A stretch of DNA of 64,000 nucleotides from Paenibacillus melissococcoides (GCA_944800085.1 CALYLO010000005.1:310001-374000); one strand, 5' to 3'; numbered from the stretch's first letter, positions 8,130-17,891 are shown. Translations and numbers: made by a program. The notes: a model not told the origin generated them from the letters alone.

Positions 8130-8300
8130 CCTGTAAAATTACAGTTTTGATTTTTCGGGCAAGTGTACTCGAAGCCAATCCTGCAAAATTACATCATTTT
8201 TCCTCTATAATGCTTAGTCCGCCCGTTATTTCACGAAATTGCTGCAGCGCTGCAGCAATTTCCTCTTAACCCACCGGAAATGGCCAAAAATCCTGTACTT
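8130..8300. repeat. Diverged relative of the dispersed intergenic repeat (copy C)
   Basis: Contains AATCCTGTAAAATTACAG and AATCCTGCAAAATTACATCA followed by TTTTTCCTC, in the order and spacing of the blocks in copy A (AATCCTGCGTAAA … ATTCCTGCAAAAA … TGCATCATTTTCCTC). A GAAATTGCTGCAGC/GCTGCAGCAATTTC palindrome lies at 8236-8263. Similarity is weaker than between copies A and B. Confidence 0.4.
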
Positions 8301-8317
8301 TTGCAGCTTTGGTCCAG

Positions 8318-8475
8318 CCACCATCAAGTTTTGGCCCACCATCAAGCTTAGATCCACCATCAGTTTTGAGCCACCATCAGTTTTGAGCAACCACAAAGCT
8401 TTGAGCCACCATCAGTTTTGAGCAACCATCAAATTATGGTCCACCAGTAGTTTTTTCTCCGCCATCAATAAGTGA
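8318..8475. repeat. ~18-bp tandem repeat, about nine units
   Basis: Units of 17-19 bp based on CCACCATCAGTTTTGAG follow each other from 8318 to about 8475, three of them identical and the others diverged (for example CAACCATCAAATTATGGT). The unit differs entirely from the 27-bp array just upstream. Confidence 0.8.
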
Positions 8476-8697
8476 TCCGGAACATGAACGGGTTAGAGAA
8501 CACGCTGATTTTTCTATAGCCAAGCGCCAAACATGTCCTGCACCTCTTGCTCAGAATAGCCATCCGTTTTCTCCACCTGAACCATAAGCAAAGAAAAGAG
8601 CCTTAATCCGCTTGCGCTTCGGACTAAGGCTGCTTTTTTGGAATCTATCTCACTTTGTTTCTTTCCATTTTCGCTTCAATCACATTGAGCCCGGCAA

Positions 8698-11600
8698 TCA
8701 ATCCTTTCCGCCGGCCCACACGTCTTTGACGTAACGTCCTTCGGCCTCGAGCCGATCGAGCCATGCTTTCGCCTCCGCTTCGCCAACGCCGTGAACCGTC
8801 TGATAGCATTGGCGCAAGGCGGCCTCTACATCCGGTGCCATCCTGCTCCCGTCGCCGCACACATAGAACTGGCCTCCCCGGTCCAGGATGCCGATGATTT
8901 CCATGTCCCGCTCCTGCATCAGATGCTGGACATACGTTTTCGGCTGCCCCGGAAGCCGCGAAAATGCGGTGTGCACCGTAACAAGCCCCTCTTGCTGGAA
9001 CTGCTCCAGCTCCTCTCGGTATATATGATCCGCTTCGTCGCGGCAGCCGAAATAGAGATGCGCCCCGCCAAGCTCGGCCCCTTCCCGCTTGAGCGCGCGG
9101 CGAGCCTGAAGGAACCCGCGGAACGGCGCGACCCCCACCGTCATGCTGGCCTTCCGCGGCTGCACGCGCGGTGAACTGGAAATCGAATAGTATCGCGCTT
9201 TCAGCGGAGGCAGAAGCTCCAAAAACCGTTCAAACGGCATTTCACAGGCTGCGTATTTTTCCAACAAATCAAGCATCGATATCCGCTGCCGCAAAATATC
9301 CGACTTGTATGCCTCTTCCTCCAGCAATGCTTCCAGCTCCCGCTGATGGGGCGGGCATGCGGTACGTGCGGCAAGCTCCCGTATCTGCGCGCGGGTCGCC
9401 GGCTCCTGCAATTCCACGCTGCGGCCGAGCAGGTCGTACAGCTTGACCGGACGCTCCAGCGGCAGGTGCGCCACGCTCAGTCCGGAGGTTTTCAGAAGGA
9501 CATGGTCATTGCCATCCAATTCGAAGCGCTTCAAGACACGTTCGACGAGCTCCTTCCGATTTTGCGGGAACACGCCCACATGATCTCCCTCTTGATACAC
9601 GCTCTCCTCCGGAAGGGCAATTTCAATATGGCGCGTGCGGCGAACGCCTCCTTCCTTTTGAAGCTCGCGATTCTCAACGACCAGGGCATAGCGGGCGTCG
9701 TACATTTCGGCAAGCGGCGCTTCCATCATGCCACGAACCACTTCCACGGACAGCTCGGGGGCTGTTTGACGCTCCATCGCTTGGAAGCTCAGTCCTAACG
9801 AGCTCATCACGGCAGGCCAGAGCTGATCGCGCCAATTTTCCACCTCGGTCTCGAAATCGCCGCTAACATCGCCGCCGCCCAGCGGTAAAAGCCGCTTCGC
9901 CCCTTTCGCCGCCATCTGTTCGTCAATCCATGCCGGAACGCTCTGATACGTGCTGGCCCAGCTGCGGTCGCCGCAGCCGAAGACGCAATAGCGAATCCCT
10001 GCCAATTCGCCAGGGCGGGCTTGACGAAGCCACTGCACGAAGCCGCGCGCATTATTAGGCGGCATGCCGTTATAGGACGACGTTACGATGTAGATCACGC
10101 CCTCCGTCGGCAGCTTTCCGGCATAATCGTTCAGCGGCGCTACCTTGCTCTGGAAGCCTTGGTAACGCGCCGTATCCGCCAGCTCGCGGGCAATCCCCTC
10201 GGCCGTGCCCAGATCGGAGCCGTACAGCACGAGCAGCGGGCTATCATGGCGCTCCGCCGGATCCGAAGCTTCCCGTTCGGCAGCCTGTTTCTTCGGCGCT
10301 GTCGTCCCGCTTCCGGCGCCTGCGAAAATAAAGCCGGTTTGTCTGCGGCGGGGACGGATTTTTATCGTAAAGCCATCGGGCTTTATCGTCAGCGTCTCCT
10401 TCACCTTCAACTGGTAATGGGCATGATCGATGAATTCGAAATGCTTGAGCAGCAGTCCCAGCACCAGTGTGGCCTCCTGCAGCGCGAATTGCTGGCCGAT
10501 GCAGGCCCGCTGCCCGATACCGAACGGCTTGTATGCATCATGCGGCACCCGGCTCAGGTCCTCGAACCGTTCCGGACGGAACACCTCCGCATCCTCGCCC
10601 CATGCGGAGACGTCCCGATGCAATTGGGGAATCAGGACAACCATCCGGTCTCCTTGGTTCACCGCATATTTTCCCGCCAGCACCGTATCCTGCTTCGCCT
10701 GCAAAGAGAATCCGGGAACCGTCGGCCATAGACGGAGCGCTTCATCGAGAATCATGCGGACGTATTTCAAGTTCTTCACCTGGGCGTAAGTGGGAACCGG
10801 ATCGGTTAACACGCGGTCTACCTCGTCATATCCCTTTTGCAGCTTATCGGGATTATTCAACAGATAGTACAGCGCAAAGGATAATAAACCGCTCGTCGTC
10901 TCATGGCCGGCGATCAGGAGCGTAATAATCTGATGCCGAATATTCGTGTCATCCAGCGCCTCTCCCGTCTCCGGATCTTGGCCCTTCAGCATGTGGGCCA
11001 GCAAGTCATCCTCTTCCTGCTGACCTTGGGCCTTCCGTTCGGCGATAATTTTATCGACCAAGGAAAACATAAATTCGAGATCCTGCTGGAGCTGGCGTCT
11101 CGACTTCACCATCAGCATATCCTGAATGCCGAGGCGCTGCGCTTGGCTCATCGTTTCACTGAGCGCCCGCACCATGCCGGCGACGAACGGATGCGATTGC
11201 TCGCGGTAAAAGCTGTTAAACCGGTAATTGAAGCCGCATAATCCGATCGTATCCAGCGCCAGCCGCGTCATATCTTCCGGCACGTTCACGCTTTCATCCG
11301 GATTAAGGCGCGACCACTTCTGGACGAGTTGGATCGCGATCTCCAGCATCTTGTCGAAATAACCGCGCATCGCCGTCCGGCTGAAGCTCGGGAGCAAAAT
11401 ATTGTGAGCCTTCCGCCAATTCGGCTCTTCGGTCTCCGAAGTGAACAACCCGTCCCCCAAGATGGCGCGCACCTTTTCCAGCACGGTTTTGTCGACGATT
11501 TTGTCAAAACGGGACGGATCGGCAAGCTCCTTCACCGATTCATAGCCCGACACAATGTGCAAATGCCCAAACGGCAGCTTTACACGAAAAAATTCGCCAT

Positions 11601-11706
11601 ACTCTTCGGCCAGCTTCATGAACGACTGAATCGGCATTTCCGTGTCAATCTGGGGCAGGTTGCCTAGCGGCCCGTATGTTCTAGGCTGTGGAATCGCAAT
11701 CGTCAT
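8698..11706 (-). CDS. Bifunctional cytochrome P450/NADPH-P450 reductase (CYP102A family)
   Basis: About 1002 residues, the length of P450 BM3-type fatty-acid hydroxylases. Residues ~1-460 are the P450: I-helix oxygen motif AGHETTSG, K-helix EALRLWP, heme-thiolate loop FGIGQRACIGQQFALQE. After a linker, an FMN flavodoxin domain begins at LVLYGSDLGTAEGIAREL (~485), then FAD-binding (RYYSISSSP) and NADPH-binding (YFGCRDEADHIYREEL, YVCGDGSRMAPDVEAAL) domains of the reductase. It hydroxylates medium/long-chain fatty acids with electrons from NADPH in a single polypeptide. The ATG at 11706 follows GAGGAGG; in-frame codons upstream lack a ribosome site. It lies downstream of its likely TetR repressor with an operator between them. 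Confidence 0.95.
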   Translation of the reverse strand: MTIAIPQPRTYGPLGNLPQIDTEMPIQSFMKLAEEYGEFFRVKLPFGHLHIVSGYESVKELADPSRFDKIVDKTVLEKVRAILGDGLFTSETEEPNWRKAHNILLPSFSRTAMRGYFDKMLEIAIQLVQKWSRLNPDESVNVPEDMTRLALDTIGLCGFNYRFNSFYREQSHPFVAGMVRALSETMSQAQRLGIQDMLMVKSRRQLQQDLEFMFSLVDKIIAERKAQGQQEEDDLLAHMLKGQDPETGEALDDTNIRHQIITLLIAGHETTSGLLSFALYYLLNNPDKLQKGYDEVDRVLTDPVPTYAQVKNLKYVRMILDEALRLWPTVPGFSLQAKQDTVLAGKYAVNQGDRMVVLIPQLHRDVSAWGEDAEVFRPERFEDLSRVPHDAYKPFGIGQRACIGQQFALQEATLVLGLLLKHFEFIDHAHYQLKVKETLTIKPDGFTIKIRPRRRQTGFIFAGAGSGTTAPKKQAAEREASDPAERHDSPLLVLYGSDLGTAEGIARELADTARYQGFQSKVAPLNDYAGKLPTEGVIYIVTSSYNGMPPNNARGFVQWLRQARPGELAGIRYCVFGCGDRSWASTYQSVPAWIDEQMAAKGAKRLLPLGGGDVSGDFETEVENWRDQLWPAVMSSLGLSFQAMERQTAPELSVEVVRGMMEAPLAEMYDARYALVVENRELQKEGGVRRTRHIEIALPEESVYQEGDHVGVFPQNRKELVERVLKRFELDGNDHVLLKTSGLSVAHLPLERPVKLYDLLGRSVELQEPATRAQIRELAARTACPPHQRELEALLEEEAYKSDILRQRISMLDLLEKYAACEMPFERFLELLPPLKARYYSISSSPRVQPRKASMTVGVAPFRGFLQARRALKREGAELGGAHLYFGCRDEADHIYREELEQFQQEGLVTVHTAFSRLPGQPKTYVQHLMQERDMEIIGILDRGGQFYVCGDGSRMAPDVEAALRQCYQTVHGVGEAEAKAWLDRLEAEGRYVKDVWAGGKD

Positions 11707-11738
11707 GCTACTACGCCTCCTCATTGGAAATCGCATCA

Positions 11739-11758
11739 CGGAATGAATATTCATTCCG
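11739..11758. promoter_or_regulatory. Palindromic operator upstream of the P450 gene
   Basis: CGGAATGAATATTCATTCCG is a perfect 20-bp palindrome, 32 bp ahead of the P450 start. It shares GGAATGAA/TTCATTCC arms with the second site at 12369 and resembles the Bm3R1 operator of Priestia megaterium as I recall it. Confidence 0.85.
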
Positions 11759-11783
11759 CATTGTGGTATGAAAAGCGACCAGG

Positions 11784-12350
11784 TCAATGGACCCGTATCG
11801 CATTCCAACAGCATTCCTCCACGCCGGCAAGAAGCTCGTCCGTTTCCTCCAATACCTCCGCTCTGATCGTTTCGAACAGTTTGACGAGAGCGCCATAGAA
11901 AATGGAAATCAATGCATTCGGCGGCAATGGAGAGATGATTCCTTGCTGCTGTCCTTGGACTAAGAAGTGACGAATAAAATCCATGCCCGTTTGGAATGAT
12001 TTCAGGCTTTTTTCGTCCAGTAATCGAGGATTCAAGTGTGAATCAATGAACGAGAACGCTTCTCTGTTTCGTTTGGCAAAATGGATCGTTTGCATAAAAA
12101 TGTGATGAAATTGCTGCCGCACGGTTCCGGATTCGGGAAAACCCTGGGTGACCGTGTGGAAAAATCGCTCCGTGCATTCTTGAAACAATGAATTCAGAAG
12201 GACCTCTTTGTTTTCGAAATACCGGTAAATAGTACCGGCTCCCACATTGGCGCTCTCGGCAATCATCGGCACGGTTGTCGCATCGAAGCCGCGCTCCGTA
12301 AACAAATGCAATGCTGCCAGTAAAATGTCTTCTCGCTTCGTCGTCGCCAC
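11784..12350 (-). CDS. TetR family repressor, Bm3R1/BscR-like
   Basis: 188 residues. N-terminal TetR helix-turn-helix (TKREDILLAALHLFTERGFD, then ATTVPMIAESANVGAGTIYR YFENKEVLL) and a C-terminal ligand domain rich in aromatic and hydrophobic residues. The GTG at 12350 (VATTKRED) follows AAAGGTGAG, preferred over in-frame ATGs further upstream that would run into the operator. In Bacillus relatives this repressor sits upstream of the CYP102A gene and is released by fatty acids. Here both genes run in the same direction with palindromes in front of each, so it probably represses itself and the P450. Confidence 0.9.
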   Translation of the reverse strand: MATTKREDILLAALHLFTERGFDATTVPMIAESANVGAGTIYRYFENKEVLLNSLFQECTERFFHTVTQGFPESGTVRQQFHHIFMQTIHFAKRNREAFSFIDSHLNPRLLDEKSLKSFQTGMDFIRHFLVQGQQQGIISPLPPNALISIFYGALVKLFETIRAEVLEETDELLAGVEECCWNAIRVH

Positions 12351-12368
12351 AAATCTCACCTTTCTCAC

Positions 12369-12386
12369 GGAATGAACGTTCATTCC
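12369..12386. promoter_or_regulatory. Palindromic operator upstream of the TetR gene
   Basis: GGAATGAACGTTCATTCC, a perfect 18-bp palindrome, lies 19 bp before the GTG start of the repressor; its core matches my memory of the published Bm3R1 operator. Confidence 0.85.
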
Positions 12387-12616
12387 TCTGTATGTTATCC
12401 CAATAATTTCAATATTACAAGGCATAAAATTCAAATTTTTGTGAAAAGATCAATCTCTGCCACGCGGATTGGCCGTAAAGGTGCAGGTTGGCATCATCTC
12501 CTTGGATAATAGGTAAGACGTTAAGCATGCCTAGCGCCGACTCATCCTTCGTCGATGATTTCTGTCCTGGCTGCGCATGTTCATCTTCCCTTCATCTTCG
12601 GCACTACCGCTAATCG

Positions 12617-12656
12617 ATAAGAAAGAACCGTCGGCAAATGACGGTTCCCTTTCTTC
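12617..12656 (-). terminator. Terminator after the YkvI-like gene
   Basis: On the minus strand GGGAACCGTC pairs with GACGGTTCTTTCTT across ATTTGCC, ending in a T-rich stretch. Confidence 0.75.
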
Positions 12657-12677
12657 AAACTCTTGCTTTTGCCGTTG

Positions 12678-13718
12678 CTATTCCGGTACTCGCTTTGCCG
12701 CCAAGAAAATGAGAAGAATGATTCCCAAATATCCGAATAGCGGATAAAGATACGTGAGCAGGGACGTAAAACCCGCTTGGCTGATGATAAAGCAAGCCAG
12801 CAGCACAGCCAATACGATAGCGCTTTTCGGAAGGTTGTATAGACTTTGAATCTGTCTGGTGACCCCGAATACATTGCCTATCAATGTGGTAAAGATTTCC
12901 TCATAAATCACCAATAAGAACAACACATGAACGAATGGGCCCAAGCTTCGAATTATCTCGGCCATCGGAAGTTGGAACTGCAGTATTTCCGGCATTCTGG
13001 AATTGAGCGCAAAATGGCTGACTAAGAGCATAATCCCGAGTCCAACTCCCCCTAAGAAGCCGCCCCACTTTATTGCGCTTTCATCCTCTACCTCTCGTAC
13101 TAGCGGCACCATAACGGCTTGAGCAAAAGCAAGATTCAATGCGGCATACATAAACGGACTCAGCATCCATTTCAGGTTGTCCCATAGCTGTGTGTACGAT
13201 CCGGTCACCCTCCATATCCCATCCGCTTCGATAGCCCGAAAGGCAATGAGCAATATAAATACAAGCATCATGGGCACAACCAGAGAGTTTACGGCTAAAA
13301 TCCCGTTCAGTTCCTTGCTCATGACCAGATAACTCAGCGCAACACTGACAACAATGCCAATCTGGTAAGGAAGCCCAAGCTGCTCCTCGAAAAGGGAACC
13401 CGTACCGGACAGCATAACGGCTGTAACGCCAAATAAGATAAGGAAAGTCAGTGCGTTCGCGACTTTGCCAAACATATTGCCGAACAGGAAAGTATTGAAT
13501 TCCTGGTAGGAAAATGCCTGGATCCTGCGGGATAAAATCATCATTTTGATGCCAAGCCATATAAACAAGAATGTGGCTATAACAATGCTTACTCCTCCGA
13601 ATGCTCCATACACGGTGAAAAACTGCATAATCGATTGACCAGAAGCAAAGCCAGCCCCGACAACGGTTCCGATATAGGTTGCGGCAATTTTTAATATCAT
13701 GCTCACTCTATTTTTCAT
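12678..13718 (-). CDS. YkvI-like membrane protein (APC-superfamily-type transporter)
   Basis: 346 residues with about ten hydrophobic segments and almost no long loops. The N-terminal segment ATYIGTVVGAGFASGQSIMQ is the hallmark of the Bacillus YkvI family and resembles the unwound first helix (glycine-rich GTVVGAGFASG) of APC-fold amino-acid/cation symporters. Start ATG at 13718 follows GGGGGAG. The substrate is not known for this family; no neighbouring gene suggests one. Single-gene unit ending at the 12617 hairpin. Confidence 0.85.
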   Translation of the reverse strand: MKNRVSMILKIAATYIGTVVGAGFASGQSIMQFFTVYGAFGGVSIVIATFLFIWLGIKMMILSRRIQAFSYQEFNTFLFGNMFGKVANALTFLILFGVTAVMLSGTGSLFEEQLGLPYQIGIVVSVALSYLVMSKELNGILAVNSLVVPMMLVFILLIAFRAIEADGIWRVTGSYTQLWDNLKWMLSPFMYAALNLAFAQAVMVPLVREVEDESAIKWGGFLGGVGLGIMLLVSHFALNSRMPEILQFQLPMAEIIRSLGPFVHVLFLLVIYEEIFTTLIGNVFGVTRQIQSLYNLPKSAIVLAVLLACFIISQAGFTSLLTYLYPLFGYLGIILLIFLAAKRVPE

Positions 13719-13797
13719 TGGCTCCCCCGCAAGACAAGTTTTCTAGATACAATCTATTCTATGTCTGAAATGCTAGTATATTCGGAGTAAAGAATAC

Positions 13798-13974
13798 TTG
13801 AAGCAAGTTTTTTTAGCCCAAAATATTGCAGAGCAAAGGGTGCGTGCTGACGGAGCCGCAACCTTTCATATTCATTTACAAGAGAGCAGTTTGACGTGGC
13901 ACCTTTTATTCAATGAAATGGGATTATATGGTGTTGAAGTTGAAATAACATGTTTTTTAGAGGAGCTATCATGA
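13798..13974 (+). pseudogene. Short fragment, possibly the C-terminus of an ABC-type ATPase
   Basis: A TTG-initiated frame of 58 codons reads AEQRVRADGAATFHIHLQES then SLTWHLLFNEMGLYGVEVEI and stops at 13974, overlapping the next remnant. The pattern (short strand, hydrophobic helix, G-V-x-V strand, acidic end) is like the tail of ABC ATPases, but the match is weak and no start signal is present. Most likely a gene remnant. Confidence 0.25.
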
Positions 13975-14545
13975 TTAAGCCAACAAGAATACCTGAAATT
14001 GCCCGGGAAAATGAAGCGATGTCGAGAGAACGGTGGACATTCAGCGTTCTATGGACATCGTTGGTGCTGCCGCTTAGTTCGCCTCCGCTCTCGCTATCCC
14101 CCCCCCATCATCGGATCGTTCGGCATCGCCGGCGTGGCAGGTGCATTGGCAGCAGCGCGGGCGGGACGGATCGCAGACCGTGGATTGGGGCAAAAAACGA
14201 CCGGATTCGCCCTGACACTGCTGCTCGTGTCATGGGCTTTCATTGCATGGCCGAATACCTCTGCCCGCCTTGGTCGCTGGCATTCTTCTACTTGACCTTG
14301 CCGTGCATGTCACGAACCAGAGCATGATTCCATATTCGTCCGGAGGCGCGCAGCCTGCTCACTGGCGGATACATGATGATACATGATTATCGATTCTATC
14401 GGCAGCGCGATTGGCTCGATTGCCTTGACCGCATCTACGCGCAAGCGGGCTGGAGCGGCATCTGCTTGCTGGGAGCCGCGGTTAGCGCCTTTGGCCCTGC
14501 TCTTCTGGGCATTGACCCGCCGCATGACGTTGGCTGCGCAGTAGC
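13971..14545 (+). pseudogene. MFS transporter remnant
   Basis: A good start (GAGGAGCTATC then ATG at 13971, MIKPTRIPEIARENE) is followed by a frame that is quickly lost. Typical MFS sequence appears in other frames: GSFGIAGVAGALAAARAGRI ADRGLGQK (the loop-2/3-like A motif) near 14120-14200, then hydrophobic helices, and LTAIYAQAGWSGICLLGAAV SAF at 14425-14500 as the last helix. Several indels and an internal deletion separate the pieces. It was once an arabinose-efflux-type permease; not functional now. Confidence 0.65.
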
Positions 14546-14614
14546 GAACCCTGTAGGGATGCGCAATGAGGAAGAGACGTTCCCCCTTCGCTCTCCCTGT
14601 AATGGCGGCTATTT

Positions 14615-14653
14615 CAAAAAAGGCTCTTTCTCCCCACTCGGGAAAAAGAGCCT
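14615..14653 (-). terminator. Terminator after the DinG-like helicase
   Basis: AGGCTCTTT (14621) pairs with AAAGAGCCT (14645-14653); on the minus strand the hairpin is followed by TTTTTT. Confidence 0.75.
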
Positions 14654-14769
14654 CCGATTCGTTGATGAATCAACTGAGCACCGGGGAGAATGCCATAAGG
14701 CATCGATACGGCTTGCACGTACCCGCAAACAAGAACTGCATAACCTCGTGCCATCGTATCCCCCGCAAC

Positions 14770-16824
14770 TTATAAGCCGCTCAGCCTATCCTTCAATTCG
14801 ACCCCCGCAGGGAATGCCGCTTGTACCTGGGCCCGGATCGCCTCCGTCCGGTATACGTCTCCGTCCAGTATAGCGACCCGTCCATAATCAGACGACGTGC
14901 GGATCAGCCGCCCGATGCCTTGGCGGAGACGAAGCAGCATGTAAGGCATGTCGATCTCGGCGAACGGATCCGCCGCGGCCTCGCGCTTCGCCAGAAATAC
15001 GGGATCATCCGGCGGATAAGGCAGCGACCAGACGATGACCTTGGTCAGCGCCTCTCCCGGCACGTCGAGACCCTCCCACAGGCTGACGGCGCAGAGCACG
15101 CTGTCCGTGTCCGTCTGGAAGGCGGAGATAAGGCGGCTGATCTCCAGATCCCCTTCATACAGGAAGCGCGTGCCGGATTCATCGGGATAGCCGGATGCCT
15201 CCACCTCCTGTTTGAAGCGCTGCAGCTCCTCCCGCGTGCGGAACAGCATCAACGCGCCGCCGGAGGTCTGCTCCAGGATGGAGATCGCCATCCCGGTCCT
15301 AGCCGCGAAGCTGTCCTGACCGTAAGGAAGCGGCGCCGCCGCCTCCATGACCTTCGCATAATCATAGGGAGACGGCACGGAGAACGACAAGTAGTCCCCC
15401 ATCCCAAGACTGTCCGCCACGTACTTGAAGGAACCGTCCACCGACAGCGTCGCTGAAGAAAAGACGATCGGCATCCGTGCCGTGAAGAGCCGCTCCCCTA
15501 ATATCTCCTTGATCGTTTTCGGCATAATGGAGAAGACGAGACCTTCTTCGCGCTCGGTCGTCCAGCATATCGGCTTGTCTTCCCGATCGAACAGAACGAG
15601 CGCCTTCTGAATCATATCGAGATGCTCTTCGACGATGCGCAGCTCATAGGCGTTCAATGTGTACAGCTCGCTCTCATAGACGAGCGCTTCCTCGATGTCA
15701 TCGATAATCCGCCGGAAGCGGCGCAGCTCCTGCAGCAGCGGTTCGTCCAGCATCACCCGGCTGCGGTCGGAGCCGGCGATAGCCTGACTGCGGTCGGCCA
15801 GCGCGCGGAACAGATACCCGCTCTGATCAATCGCCCGATCGATAAGCTGCGCCAGGTCCTCCCGCACCTCACCGTTCAACAGGCGCAGCAGCAGCTCCTC
15901 GAATACGTCATGCTTGAGCTTGTAGCTGACCGCCTTCAGCGCAGCCGACTCCAACAGATGGCCTTCATCGAAGACGACCGCGCAATGGTCCGGCAGCAGC
16001 GGCAATTGCCCTTCCCGCTTCCGGCTCTCCGCCGTCCACAGATGCTCCATGTAATAATCATGCGAGCAAATAATCAGATCGGCAGCCTTGCGATAATCAT
16101 CCCGGGACAGCGTCTGCCCGCAGCGGTGCCGCTTCTCGCACACGAAGCAATCCTGGAACGTATCCCAGTTGATCCGCTGCCACCGGGCATCGTTCAGCTC
16201 GGGATACTCGGTCCGGCCGCCGTACGCGTGGAACGCTTGCCGGGATTCCGGGCGCCGGACGAAGCTTGGCAGCCCTTCATAGATCGCATCATAGAGCGGC
16301 GCGTCCTCATCCGTCCACTGCAAGCGGGCCTGATCCAGCTTCACCAGACACAGGTATTGATCCGGCGATTTGCCGAGTCTGGCATCGATGTCCAGGTTCA
16401 GATGCGCCGACAGCTTCGCGATATCGCCTTCCGGCTTCACCAGCTGCTCGATGAGCGACTCATCCGCACAAGCGATGACCGCGGGCTTCCGCATATAGCG
16501 GGCATAACAGATCGCATACAGCAAATAAGCCATCGTCTTGCCCGTCCCTACTCCGGCCTCGGCAAAGATGGCCTGCTTCTCGGCAAAGGCGCGCTCCAAC
16601 TGGAAGGCCATATATATCTGCTCATCCCGTATTTCAAAGCCGGCCTCCGGCAATATTTCATAAAAAACGTCCGCCACCCAGTCGCTAACCTGCGGAATAA
16701 AAGGGCGGGCCGGATCATAATCAAAGGGGTACCGTTCCAACGTATGTATAGCCTCCATCTTGTTCATGACTTCAAAAGAGGAGCCGAATGGAGAGGTCGC
16801 GGCATGCCCGATCTCCGAAGACAT
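14770..16824 (-). CDS. DinG/YoaA-like ATP-dependent DNA helicase
   Basis: About 684 residues of the XPD/DinG superfamily 2 class. Walker A is AEAGVGTGKTMAYLL; the DEAH-type box is VVFDEGHLLES. Between them, cysteines in YLCLVKLD and CFVCEKRHRCG match the position of the 4Fe-4S cluster that XPD-like helicases use. Motif III-like VFSSATLSVDGS and motif VI-like RQGIGRLIRTSSDYG complete the helicase core. The ATG at 16824 has AGGGG six bases upstream; an in-frame ATG at 16866 behind AAGGGATGA is the alternative. Likely acts in DNA repair by unwinding 5'-3'. Confidence 0.88.
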   Translation of the reverse strand: MSSEIGHAATSPFGSSFEVMNKMEAIHTLERYPFDYDPARPFIPQVSDWVADVFYEILPEAGFEIRDEQIYMAFQLERAFAEKQAIFAEAGVGTGKTMAYLLYAICYARYMRKPAVIACADESLIEQLVKPEGDIAKLSAHLNLDIDARLGKSPDQYLCLVKLDQARLQWTDEDAPLYDAIYEGLPSFVRRPESRQAFHAYGGRTEYPELNDARWQRINWDTFQDCFVCEKRHRCGQTLSRDDYRKAADLIICSHDYYMEHLWTAESRKREGQLPLLPDHCAVVFDEGHLLESAALKAVSYKLKHDVFEELLLRLLNGEVREDLAQLIDRAIDQSGYLFRALADRSQAIAGSDRSRVMLDEPLLQELRRFRRIIDDIEEALVYESELYTLNAYELRIVEEHLDMIQKALVLFDREDKPICWTTEREEGLVFSIMPKTIKEILGERLFTARMPIVFSSATLSVDGSFKYVADSLGMGDYLSFSVPSPYDYAKVMEAAAPLPYGQDSFAARTGMAISILEQTSGGALMLFRTREELQRFKQEVEASGYPDESGTRFLYEGDLEISRLISAFQTDTDSVLCAVSLWEGLDVPGEALTKVIVWSLPYPPDDPVFLAKREAAADPFAEIDMPYMLLRLRQGIGRLIRTSSDYGRVAILDGDVYRTEAIRAQVQAAFPAGVELKDRLSGL

Positions 16825-16953
16825 GCGCTTCCCCTCGCACCCTGCTCCTCCTGCCGATTGATTCATCCCTTATTCTATCGATTTTCGCGGCATCCATCAA
16901 CGCCGATGCCTGCCAGCGAGACGACGCAGCGCGGGCTCCCGGATCGGCGCTGC

Positions 16954-17891
16954 TTAATTGTGCGTGACGACCGCCCCGGAACCGCCGTACATATCAAGTT
17001 CTCCGTCAAGCTCCAGCTTCAGCACGGTGACGTTCTCGTGAGTGTCCTCCGGCGTCATATGTATCCAGGTCGTCCCCGGGATGTTGAACCACGGCACGCC
17101 ACCATGAATCTCATGGGTAAGCTCCTTGCCGGAATGAAGCACGGTTATTTTATTGATTTTGTTCGATAAACCCTTCAGGCATACGCTCTCCTTCGGATTA
17201 TCGTACACGAACAGATACAACGTCTTCCGGTCCTTCGACACCGCGCTGCCGCCCAGATAATAGCGGGTATGAATGCCTTCGAGAGTGCCGTACACCGCTT
17301 CCTCATGGGTGCGGATCCACTCGCCCAATCCGAGCAAAATGTCCTCCTGGCGCTTGTCTATCGTGCCATCCTCTCTCGGCCCGATATCAAGCAGCATGTT
17401 GCCGCCCATCGTAATACAGTCACAGAACATGCGGATAATCTGGTTCAACCGGAACACGGCCGCCTTCATAGACAGACGGGTAGTCCGGGTGAGACCAGTC
17501 GATCAGGGAATAGTACAGCCCGAGCTTGATGCCCCGCTTCGTGATCGCTTCCGCATACTCCTTGACAATATCCCGCTTCGCCGGAGTCTTGTCGACGACA
17601 TTCAGATCGCTGAACTCGGTGTCCCACAGCGCCACCCCGTCATGGTGCTTCGTTGTGAGCACGGCGTACTTGGCGCCGGATTTCTCGATCAGCTCGGCCC
17701 ATTGGCCGGCATCGAACCGGCTGGCGGTGAAGCCGTCCAACTGTCATATAATCTTCATACGAGATTCTCCCATTATAGAAAGACCATGATTCCGCAATGC
17801 CATTGACGGCATAAATGCCATAATGGATAAAAATTCCGAGCTTCGCTTCTTCGAACCACTTTTGCCCCACACGAAGTCCTCCCTTTCGCAA
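16954..17891 (-). pseudogene. Alpha-L-fucosidase (GH29), frameshifted and internally deleted
   Basis: Three pieces in different frames make up the gene. The N-terminal piece from about 17891 has the family motif WFEEAKLGIFIHYGIYAVNG. The middle piece (17420-17740) has AKYAVLTTKHHDGVALWDTE and IKLGLYYSLIDW. The C-terminal piece (16954-17469) has MGGNMLLDIGPREDGTI. A normal GH29 enzyme is about 100 residues longer between DYPSVY and the last piece; that missing part holds the catalytic aspartate. So besides a frameshift near 17720 there is an internal deletion near 17465, and the product would be inactive. Confidence 0.85.

Noticed and set aside
7920..8475. CRISPR array
   Set aside because: The two arrays are direct tandem repeats without unique spacers of constant length, and no cas gene is present.
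15622..17169. 515-residue open frame antisense to the DinG-like gene and fucosidase remnant
   Set aside because: Spans two unrelated genes on the opposite strand with no ribosome site or recognisable domain.
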